Below are positions 1-5,517 of a DNA stretch of 8,333 nt, piece after piece; positions within the stretch are counted from its first letter, which is position 1, and the number at the start of each line of letters is the position of its first letter. The position numbers were made by a program, and so were the translations under genes. The DNA comes from Prevotellaceae bacterium (GTDB taxonomy: Bacteria > Bacteroidota > Bacteroidia > Bacteroidales > UBA932): positions 1-8,333 of the forward strand of contig JAIRLF010000316.1 of NCBI GenBank assembly GCA_031259655.1. The letters are read 5' to 3'. Below the pieces are notes generated by a model. The model was given only the letters and a program-made list of their open reading frames with translations, was not told the DNA's origin and did not search any database.

Positions 1-165
1 TATTCCATAGGGATAGCCACGCTTATCGGCATGGTTTCTACGGTGTTGATAGCTTATTCTTTACAGCCGTATTTGTTTTGGCTGTTGATAACGCGGCGAA
101 CGGAAAAAGGCAAAACGCCTGTCCTCGAAAAATGGGTGCGAAACAAGCAGAAACCTGATTCTTAA
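1..165 (+). CDS. C-terminal end of a probable MMPL/RND-family exporter (partial, 5' end outside window)
   Basis: Reading frame 1 is open from the first base to TAA at 163-165 and gives 54 residues. The stretch starts with a long hydrophobic segment (about residues 3-30, including IGMVSTVLIAYSLQPYLFWL) and ends in a basic cytoplasmic-looking tail (RRTEKGKTPVLEKWVRNKQ). A final membrane helix, a QP-x-LF motif and a basic tail are what MMPL-type exporters of aryl-polyene/flexirubin clusters end with, and the next gene fragments belong to that kind of cluster. The stop is only 3 bp before the start of the oxidoreductase remnant, so the genes formed one operon. Seen: the open frame, the hydrophobic helix and the spacing. 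Inferred: family membership, which rests on a short tail and on neighbours. Another polytopic membrane protein cannot be excluded. Confidence 0.55.
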   Translation, partial: YSIGIATLIGMVSTVLIAYSLQPYLFWLLITRRTEKGKTPVLEKWVRNKQKPDS

Positions 166-168
166 GCA

Positions 169-334
169 ATGAAGTACGACGCAATAATAATTGGAAGCGG
201 TCTCGGCGGGTTGGAATGCGGATATATTCTGTCGAAAAAAGGGTACAAAGTCTGTATTCTTGAACAAAATACGCAAATCGGCTTGCGCTAAAATTGTTGG
301 TATGAATAATTTGTTAAAAGATTTAGATATATAA
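169..334 (+). pseudogene. FAD/NAD(P)-dependent oxidoreductase (phytoene-desaturase-like), internally deleted remnant
   Basis: ATG at 169 opens a 40-codon frame ending at TAA 289-291. It reads MKYDAIIIGSGLGGLECGYI and then a second beta strand (YKVCILEQNTQIG). This is the N-terminal dinucleotide-binding fold of the phytoene desaturase/carotenoid-isomerase-like oxidoreductases: GxGxxG at residues 9-14 and an acidic ribose-binding Glu at the end of beta 2. A functional member has several hundred residues and continues IGG-x-x, whereas this one stops after IGLR. Reading on in frame 2 gives CAKIVGMNNLLKDLDI and TAA at 332-334, which looks like the protein's natural C-terminus. The simplest reading is one internal deletion with a junction near 278-288 that removed most of the gene and shifted the frame. 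The tail's stop overlaps the lolA-like start (ATAATG). Such oxidoreductases sit in aryl-polyene/flexirubin clusters. The remnant cannot be an active enzyme. Confidence 0.8.
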
Positions 335-954
335 TGAAAAAGATTTTAATTTGCATATTTTTATGTAGTTACCTTGCAGTAGACGCACAGGATAGCTCTG
401 CTGATTCTATTGTCAAAAAAATCAAACAGGCAAACCTGCAATATTCTTCTATTACAAGCGATTTCGTTCAAGTCAAACATGTGTCGTTCATGAACGAAGA
501 CGTCAGTTCAAACGGTAAGTTCTTCTACAACAAACCCGACCGTCTTTTGATGCAGTACGAGCAGCCTGCCGGAGATATAATGCTGATAAACAAAGACCAA
601 CTCGTGATGATAGCTGTCGGCAAATACAGCAAAGCATCGACAAGGTCAAGTTCGAAAGCAAGGACAATAAGGAGTATTCTTTCGTCGTGTTTGCAAGGCG
701 ATGTGTCTTTGATAGACGGAGTTACGCTATCAAGCGAAGAAACTGACGACGGTTATGTTGTTACGGCGCAATTGAAGAAAAAGACGAGGAACAACGTCAA
801 AAAAGTTGTTTTGACTTACGACAAAACCGATTTGACGCTCTCCGTCATGCGTATGGAGGAATCCGACGGGAGTTATACCGTTTATACCTTATTTAATAAG
901 GTTTTAAACCAACCCATCGGCGACGAAGTTTTTAAAGCGCCATCAAAAAAATAG
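334..954 (+). CDS. LolA-like outer-membrane lipoprotein carrier protein (biosynthetic-cluster paralogue)
   Basis: This 206-residue secreted protein has a signal peptide at residues 1-19 (MKKILICIFLCSYLAVDAQ: two lysines, hydrophobic core, likely cleavage near the Ala-Gln). The mature part has the LolA pattern: a helix that opens with repeated polar residues (ADSIVKKIKQANLQYSSITSDFVQ), then SNGKFFYNKPDRLLMQYEQPAGDIMLINKDQLVMI, which corresponds to the 'G-x-f-x-y-x-k-P-x-r-l-r-w-x-y' strand region of the family, and a later TYDKTDLTLSVMRMEESDGSYTVYTLF strand pair. LolA proteins are periplasmic carriers with a half-barrel that holds lipid. Paralogues in aryl-polyene/flexirubin clusters are thought to help move the lipid-like product to the outer membrane. 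Its start codon overlaps the stop of the upstream remnant, so translation was probably coupled. It is the only intact member of this operon in the window. No symbol is given because it is unlikely to be the housekeeping lolA. Confidence 0.85.
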   Translation: MKKILICIFLCSYLAVDAQDSSADSIVKKIKQANLQYSSITSDFVQVKHVSFMNEDVSSNGKFFYNKPDRLLMQYEQPAGDIMLINKDQLVMIAVGKYSKASTRSSSKARTIRSILSSCLQGDVSLIDGVTLSSEETDDGYVVTAQLKKKTRNNVKKVVLTYDKTDLTLSVMRMEESDGSYTVYTLFNKVLNQPIGDEVFKAPSKK

Positions 955-955
955 T

Positions 956-1264
956 ATGTTATTATTCGATTTGGACGTAAGAGAATTGTTGCCGCAACAG
1001 GGTAAATTTGTGATGATTGACTACTTGCAGTGTCGAGGAAGAAAATAGTTAAAGAATTAGTTGCCGAAAGCATCGAACGTCCGCTTTTCCTGCAAAAGAT
1101 TGTAAAAGTTCGATTTTTCAAGGCGATAAATCCCATCGAAAATCCGGAAATAAGCATGTCGCAGATTATCTCCGGAGAAAAAAAACAAATGCAAGGAGGT
1201 CGCCGCAACGGTTTTTTCAGACGAAATTATCTTTACACAATTATCGCTGATAATGAAGCATTAA
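956..1264 (+). pseudogene. Hotdog-fold 3-hydroxyacyl-ACP dehydratase-like gene, multiply frameshifted
   Basis: ATG at 956, 1 bp after the LolA stop, gives MLLFDLDVRELLPQQGKFVM and then IDYLQ, the N-terminus of the hotdog dehydratases of aryl-polyene/flexirubin clusters (D-x-R-x-LLPQ-x-x-x-FVMID). The frame then ends at TAG 1046-1048. Family-like pieces continue in different frames: KELVAESIERPLFLQ (frame of 1030), KDCKSSIFQGDKS (another frame, around 1096-1135), an IEN at 1135-1143 that may echo the family's IENIAQT stretch, and finally KEVAATVFSDEIIF to TAA at 1262-1264. Thus at least three indels separate fragments that together span about the length expected for a ~140-residue protein. An A8 run (1178-1185) lies among them. 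Intact members dehydrate 3-hydroxyacyl-ACP during polyene chain growth. This copy cannot encode a working enzyme. The N-terminal match is strong; assignment of the later pieces is partly inference. Confidence 0.72.
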
Positions 1265-1295
1265 GGATGCTTATTAAAAAAACATTAGATATTTG

Positions 1296-1326
1296 TTTGA
1301 AAAAACAAAATAGTATTGTACCTTTG
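1296..1326 (+). promoter_or_regulatory. Bacteroidetes-type sigma-ABfr promoter for tRNA-Arg
   Basis: The -33 element TTTG lies at 1296-1299 and the -7 element TACCTTTG (consensus TAnnTTTG) at 1319-1326, separated by 19 nt, which matches the established Bacteroidetes housekeeping promoter. Transcription would start roughly at 1330-1336, about 10 nt before the mature tRNA. It is the best promoter in the window. Confidence 0.85.
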
Positions 1327-1343
1327 CGCCGCCGTTTGGCAAT

Positions 1344-1417
1344 GGTCCGGTAGCTCAGCTGGATAGAGCAACAGCCTTCTAAGCTGTGGGTCTTGGGTTC
1401 GAATCCCAACCGGATCA
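1344..1417 (+). tRNA. tRNA-Arg (anticodon UCU)
   Basis: This is a full cloverleaf of 74 nt. The acceptor stem GGTCCGG (1344-1350) pairs with CCGGATC (1410-1416), with one G-U pair. The D stem is GCTC/GAGC (1353-1356/1366-1369). The anticodon stem ACAGC/GCTGT (1371-1375/1383-1387) encloses loop CTTCTAA with anticodon TCT at 1378-1380, which reads AGA as arginine. The T stem TTGGG/CCCAA (1393-1397/1405-1409) carries the canonical TTCGAAT loop. The discriminator base is A1417 and CCA is not encoded, so it must be added after transcription. The tRNA marks the border between the decaying pigment cluster on its left and the repeat/ORF6N/restriction region on its right. The repeat at 1425 starts 8 nt after its end. 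Confidence 0.97.
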
Positions 1418-1424
1418 CTGAAAT

Positions 1425-1466
1425 AAAAAACTATACGTCAAGTATTTACACGTTAAGTAAAGAGAA
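1425..1466 (+). repeat. Direct repeat copy 1 (42 bp), upstream of the ORF6N gene
   Basis: This copy matches the segment at 2200-2241 in 37 of 42 positions without gaps, and both copies lie on the same strand 775 bp apart. It contains two related decamers, ACGTCAAGTA at 1435-1444 and ACGTTAAGTA at 1450-1459, spaced 15 bp apart start to start. It begins 8 nt after the tRNA and ends 69 nt before the ORF6N ATG. It does not resemble the tRNA 3' end. Possible roles are a cassette border, a protein-binding site in front of both genes, or a dispersed genomic repeat; the sequence alone does not decide between them. Confidence 0.8.
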
Positions 1467-1535
1467 GTCTTTTGATGATATTAACGGAATATATCGTGTT
1501 ATGCTTTGTATGTCAATGAAATAAGGTCAATAGCG

Positions 1536-2126
1536 ATGGAAATAGAATTAATAAAAAGTAAGATATACGAAATCAGGGGTTTCAAAGTAATGTTCGACTT
1601 CGATTTGGCAGAGATGTACCAAGTAGAAACGCGCGTACTCAATCAAGCCGTTAAACGCAATATTGACCGTTTTCCCGACGATTTCATGTTTCAATTGACG
1701 AAAGCGGAATGGGAGAATATGTCATCACAATTTGTGATGACATCACATGTAAAGCGTCCGAAATCGGCTATTCCTTTTGCATTTACAGAACATGGCGCTG
1801 TCATGTTGTCAAGTACGCTCCGAAGCGAGATAGCCATACATACAAGCATATTGATAGTGCGGGCTTTTGTTGCAATGCGTCGACTGGTAGTTCCTGCTGT
1901 CCCCGATAAAGTCGAGGAGCTTCAAAAACAGGTAAACGAATTAAAAGAATACATCGAAGATGTTTTCACCGACTACAACGACATTAACGATGACACGCGC
2001 ATGCAGTTAGAATTAATCAACCAAACGCTGGCAGAACTACAGGTCGAGAAAAAACTCGAAAAACCCCGCCGGCGAATCGGTTTCCAAATCGGCGAAAAAA
2101 CATCGGAAAATGAAATAAAAAATTGA
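1536..2126 (+). CDS. Stand-alone ORF6N-domain protein (phage antirepressor/KilA-N-like)
   Basis: From ATG 1536 the protein has 196 residues. Residues 2-117 form an ORF6N domain: IKSKIYEIRGFKVMFDFDLA, YQVETRVLNQAVKRNIDRFP, then DDFMFQLTKAEWEN, PFAFTEHGAVMLSSTLRSE and IVRAFVAMRR. This family is found in phage and plasmid regulators and is related to the KilA-N/BRO DNA-binding group. Residues 124-142 and 155-174 look like amphipathic coiled-coil helices, suggesting oligomerization, and residues 175-184 are a basic stretch (KLEKPRRR). A TTG at 1506 would add ten residues, but the domain begins right after the ATG, which also has AAGG about 10 nt upstream. Free-standing ORF6N genes are common in Bacteroidetes genomes, and their function is not established. 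The gene has no partner in its own transcript and lies between two direct repeats. DNA binding is known for related domains; any role in controlling the restriction gene is speculation. Confidence 0.85.
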   Translation: MEIELIKSKIYEIRGFKVMFDFDLAEMYQVETRVLNQAVKRNIDRFPDDFMFQLTKAEWENMSSQFVMTSHVKRPKSAIPFAFTEHGAVMLSSTLRSEIAIHTSILIVRAFVAMRRLVVPAVPDKVEELQKQVNELKEYIEDVFTDYNDINDDTRMQLELINQTLAELQVEKKLEKPRRRIGFQIGEKTSENEIKN

Positions 2127-2199
2127 ATATAAATTAATTAAAAAAACAATTTCAAAGATGGAAATTTTGCACAAAGACACAACAAAAACAATCAGTTAA

Positions 2200-2241
2200 A
2201 AAAAACTATACATCAAGTATTTACCCGTTGCATAAAGAGAA
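2200..2241 (+). repeat. Direct repeat copy 2 (42 bp), upstream of the restriction-modification gene
   Basis: This is the partner of 1425-1466, with five substitutions. Relative to copy 1 the first decamer is ACATCAAGTA (2210-2219) and the second has drifted to CCGTTGCATA (2225-2234), so the internal 15-bp periodicity is weaker here. It lies 73 nt after the ORF6N stop and 112 nt before the restriction-modification ATG, so each repeat copy precedes a gene. Confidence 0.8.
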
Positions 2242-2328
2242 AGAAAATTGTTCGATTATTGCAAATTCTGCAAATATTTTTCGCCACTATCAATCAATTT
2301 GACATCAATGTATATCAAAATAATTTAT

Positions 2329-2336
2329 TACTTTTG
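2329..2336 (+). promoter_or_regulatory. Probable -7 element for the restriction-modification gene
   Basis: TACTTTTG matches the Bacteroidetes -7 consensus TAnnTTTG and lies 17 nt before ATG 2354, giving a very short 5' leader. A good -33 TTTG is present at 2298-2301, but its 27-nt spacing is too long; at the proper distance (2306-2309) there is only AATG. The promoter may therefore be weak or need an activator. Confidence 0.45.
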
Positions 2337-2353
2337 CGACAAAATTGTTTGCA

Positions 2354-5300
2354 ATGACGGATTATAAAAATTTGCTTATAGCGTTAGGATTCAGCCCGAA
2401 AGAGAATGTTGCCGGTATTTTTTCAAAAGAATACTCGCAGGCTGATAACTATCGTGTTGAGGTGAATGTTGAAAAGCAAATCATCGATTATGGCGAATTG
2501 ATTGTATCCGACAGTAGAACAACGCTAAATTTTATGCAGGACGAAAATTGGGTAGTTCTGGAATGTGTAAATCGTTTATTGGAAAAAGGATACAGACCCC
2601 AAAATATCATTCTCGAAAAAACTTATCCTGCCGGACATGGCACTTCCGGGCGGCTTGATATTTGTGTTACCCGTGATGACGGTTCGGAATATCTGTTGAT
2701 TGAATGTAAAACTTACGGCAAAGAATTTGACAAGGCTTTTGCCCGCATGAAAAAAGATGGCGGACAACTGTTTACTTATTTTATGTTTAGCAGAAAAGCC
2801 GAGCTTATCATGCTGTACGCTTCGGAATTGAGAGAAAACAAGATTAATTACCGTAATGAAATCATAAAAATCGAAGATAATTATCGCACAGGCGATGTGA
2901 AAGATTTTTACGAAAAATGGGACAAGCTTACAAAAGACAACGGCGCTTTTGAGGGGTGGGTAAGACTGTATAATTTTGAAAGCAAGGCGCTGACAATTTC
3001 GGATTTGAGAGAAATAAATCCCGAAGACAGCAGTTTTATATTTAATCGTTTTTTGGAAATTTTGCGGCATAATGTAGTTTCCGACAAGCCCAATGCTTTT
3101 AATAAGATTTTCACACTGTTTTTGTGTAAAATTTATGACGAAAAAGTAAATGAAGATACGGAAAATGAATTAGGTTTTCAGTGGATTGAAGGCGTTGATG
3201 ATGATGTTTCTTTTCAGTTGCGTTTGACGGATTTGTACAAAAAAGGGATGTACGAATTTCTCGAAAAAAAAGTAACCGATTTCTCGGAGGATGAATTTGA
3301 CATAAAATATCAGCAATTATTTTTATCAAACAATGATTTATCAAAAGAATTAAAACAGGAAATCAACCGTATCCGTCTCGAAAAAAACAACGAATTTGCC
3401 ATTAAAGAAGTTTACGACAGAAAATCTTTTGACGAAAATGCGATAGTTGTAAAAGAAGTTGTTGAACTTCTACAAAAGTATAAGGTCAGATATACGCAAA
3501 AACAGCAATATCTTTCTGATTTCTTTGAACTTCTTTTGACAACAGGATTAAAGCAGGAATCGGGACAGTTTTTTACGCCTGTACCGGTTGCTCAATTCAT
3601 TATCAAAAGTTTGCCGATTGACAGGTTTGTAAGAGCAAAATTACACGAGGGAAAACACAATGAATTATTGCCGTATATCATTGACTATGCTTCAGGCAGC
3701 GGGCATTTTATAACCGAAAGCATGCATGAAATACAAAGTATACTGAATACCATCGACACTAAAACATTAAAAGCTGAATCCCGCAGTTTTGTGGATGTTT
3801 GGCGAATCCGGCATTTTGATTGGGCTTTGCAATATATCTACGGGGTCGAAAAAGATTATCGTTTAGTAAAAGTGGGTAAAGTGGGCTGTTATTTACATGG
3901 CGACGGGCTTGCAAATGTTATACATAGCGACGGGCTTGCAAGTTTTGAACATCATGAATATAAAAATAAATTACTACACAAAGACAAAGATTTTCCTACA
4001 GAAAACAAGCAGTTTGAAATAGTCGTATCGAACCCGCCTTATTCGGTTTCTGCTTTTAAAAACGCTTCACGGGAATATTATACCGAAAAAGATTTTGACC
4101 TGTACAACTATTTAACAGATAACAGTTCCGAAATAGAATGTTTGTTTGTCGAACGCACGAAACAGTTACTCAAAGACGGTGGAGTGGCGGGAGTGATTTT
4201 GCCTGCGTCAATATTAAACAGTACGGGCATTTATTCGAAAACAAGAAAATTGCTGTTGCAATTTTTTGAAATTGTTTCCATTGTGGAGTTGGGCGTTAAT
4301 ACTTTTATGGCGACAAAAATCAAAACGGTTATTCTGTTTTTGAGACGAAAAAATAATTATGAAAGCATCAATCTGCGTAAATATATAGCTCGGTTTTTCG
4401 ATGATGTTCAAGATGTAACGCGTAACGGCATAGAAAAACCGGTTGCCAAATATGTAAATCATGTTTGGGAAAATATTTCTTTCGACGATTACATAGATTT
4501 GTTGAAAGAAAAACCAAATAAAACTGTTGAGAATCATGAAATATACAGAGAATACAGGAAAAAGATAAAAGTAAAAGACGAAAAATCTTTTTGGAAGATG
4601 TTGATAGAAACCGAAAAAGAAAAACTTTTATACTTCATTTTAGCATATCCACAAAAAATTGTAATGGTAAAAACAGGCGAAAAAGAATGTGAAAAGCAGT
4701 TTTTAGGTTATGAATTTTCGGAAAGAGAGAGACAGGAAGGCATACATTCATTTGTCGAAGGAAAAGATATTGACGAATGTACCAAATTGTTCGATGCCGA
4801 ACGTTTTGATAATCCGGAGAAAGCAAGTACATACATTTATAAAGCGTTCGGAGGAGAATTTGATTTAGATATACATTCGGATTTAAAACAAAATATAGAA
4901 TATGTTTCTTTGATTGACCTAATTGATTTTAAATCTCATATCTTTGATTTAAAGATAGAAAAAACGCAGAAAACAAATATAAATTATTCGGAATTTTGGG
5001 GAACAGACAGTATTCGGAATTTATTTCAAATTGCCGCCATTGAGAAAGGGAAATCAATCACAAAATCTAAAACGGCAGAAGGAAATATCCCTGTTGTAGC
5101 AGGCGGGCAAACGCCTGCATATTATCATAATGAATCAAATAGAGATGGGAATATCATCACAATAAGCGCTTCCGGAGCTTATGCGGGATTTGTGAATTAT
5201 TTTGATATTCCAATTTTCGCATCTGACTGTAATACTGTAAAATCATTAAACGAAGACAAATATCCGACAAAATTAATTTACTATTGCTTGAAAATTTTAC

Positions 5301-5509
5301 AATCAACGATATACAAACTTCAACGCGGGCAAGCACAACCGCACGTTTACAAGGAAGATATCGAAAAAATAAAATTACCTGCTTTTAACGAAAAGCAAAC
5401 AGAAAAAATTGTTTCGGAAATAGAAACATTGGAAGAAAAAGCAAAAACAGTTGTTCTTGCCGACTTGGACAAACAAATTGAACAAATTTTAAAGAAATAT
5501 TTACATTAG
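2354..5509 (+). CDS. Type IIG-like restriction-modification enzyme, single-chain R-M-S fusion
   Basis: This 1051-residue protein should both methylate and cut DNA at one recognition sequence. Residues ~50-200 form an HsdR-N-like PD-(D/E)XK nuclease, with Asp102 (RLDICV) and Glu117-x-Lys119 (LLIECKTYGKEF) as likely catalytic residues, followed by GGQLFTYF. Residues ~200-370 are a connector. Residues ~375-700 form an N6-adenine methyltransferase: SGQFFTP (403-409), SAM-binding motif I DYASGSG (444-450, usually D-x-A-C-G-S-G) and catalytic NPPY (560-563). After a second linker, residues ~881-1051 are one specificity (HsdS-type) half, from FWGTDSIRNLF through GQAQPHVYKEDIEKIKLP, ending in a coiled-coil helix. 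There is no helicase, so this is not Type I or Type ISP. A TTG at 2345 would add three residues, but ATG 2354 fits better. The gene is visibly richer in A/T than the genes to its right, suggesting transfer. The frame is complete and the nuclease and methylase motifs are present. Confidence 0.9.
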   Translation: MTDYKNLLIALGFSPKENVAGIFSKEYSQADNYRVEVNVEKQIIDYGELIVSDSRTTLNFMQDENWVVLECVNRLLEKGYRPQNIILEKTYPAGHGTSGRLDICVTRDDGSEYLLIECKTYGKEFDKAFARMKKDGGQLFTYFMFSRKAELIMLYASELRENKINYRNEIIKIEDNYRTGDVKDFYEKWDKLTKDNGAFEGWVRLYNFESKALTISDLREINPEDSSFIFNRFLEILRHNVVSDKPNAFNKIFTLFLCKIYDEKVNEDTENELGFQWIEGVDDDVSFQLRLTDLYKKGMYEFLEKKVTDFSEDEFDIKYQQLFLSNNDLSKELKQEINRIRLEKNNEFAIKEVYDRKSFDENAIVVKEVVELLQKYKVRYTQKQQYLSDFFELLLTTGLKQESGQFFTPVPVAQFIIKSLPIDRFVRAKLHEGKHNELLPYIIDYASGSGHFITESMHEIQSILNTIDTKTLKAESRSFVDVWRIRHFDWALQYIYGVEKDYRLVKVGKVGCYLHGDGLANVIHSDGLASFEHHEYKNKLLHKDKDFPTENKQFEIVVSNPPYSVSAFKNASREYYTEKDFDLYNYLTDNSSEIECLFVERTKQLLKDGGVAGVILPASILNSTGIYSKTRKLLLQFFEIVSIVELGVNTFMATKIKTVILFLRRKNNYESINLRKYIARFFDDVQDVTRNGIEKPVAKYVNHVWENISFDDYIDLLKEKPNKTVENHEIYREYRKKIKVKDEKSFWKMLIETEKEKLLYFILAYPQKIVMVKTGEKECEKQFLGYEFSERERQEGIHSFVEGKDIDECTKLFDAERFDNPEKASTYIYKAFGGEFDLDIHSDLKQNIEYVSLIDLIDFKSHIFDLKIEKTQKTNINYSEFWGTDSIRNLFQIAAIEKGKSITKSKTAEGNIPVVAGGQTPAYYHNESNRDGNIITISASGAYAGFVNYFDIPIFASDCNTVKSLNEDKYPTKLIYYCLKILQSTIYKLQRGQAQPHVYKEDIEKIKLPAFNEKQTEKIVSEIETLEEKAKTVVLADLDKQIEQILKKYLH
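3900..3941 (+). repeat. Short in-frame tandem duplication inside the methyltransferase domain
   Basis: The 15-base string GCGACGGGCTTGCAA occurs at 3900-3914 and again at 3927-3941, a 27-bp (nine-codon) period. The encoded copies read HGDGLANVI and HSDGLASFE. The frame is kept. It lies between motifs I and IV, where related enzymes also carry a GDGL-like loop, so the second copy may be ancestral and the first a duplication, or the reverse. Confidence 0.6.
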
Positions 5510-5517
5510 TTAAAAAA

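Larger units (their letters stand above)
2127..2353. other. A/T-rich intergenic region between ORF6N gene and restriction-modification gene
   Basis: This 227-bp region has no credible gene. It holds repeat copy 2 (2200-2241), a 9-bp-period duplication of TGCAAAT (2260-2266 and 2269-2275), and a TAnnTTTG match at 2329-2336. I see no G/C-rich hairpin with a T run that would terminate the ORF6N transcript, so read-through into the next gene is possible. Confidence 0.6.

Noticed and set aside
882..1208. Minus-strand frame of 108 codons
   Set aside because: It is antisense to the end of the LolA gene and to the dehydratase remnant, with no recognizable family and no start context.
1030..1353. Open frame of 107 codons overlapping the region before the tRNA
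   Set aside because: Its family-like parts are only one frame of the broken dehydratase, and its 3' end runs through the tRNA promoter into the tRNA 5' end. It is not an independent gene.
1410..1466. Repeat 1 as a classical attachment site derived from the tRNA 3' end
   Set aside because: The repeat starts 8 nt after the tRNA and shares no sequence with its T arm or acceptor stem. Repeat 2 has no tRNA-like sequence next to it either.
2158..2199. Thirteen-codon frame (MEILHKDTTKTIS) between ORF6N and repeat 2
   Set aside because: It is too short, has no ribosome-binding signal and no family resemblance; it is likely chance in A-rich DNA.
1425..2241. CRISPR array
   Set aside because: There are only two repeat copies, 775 bp apart with a gene between them, no regular spacers and no cas gene nearby.
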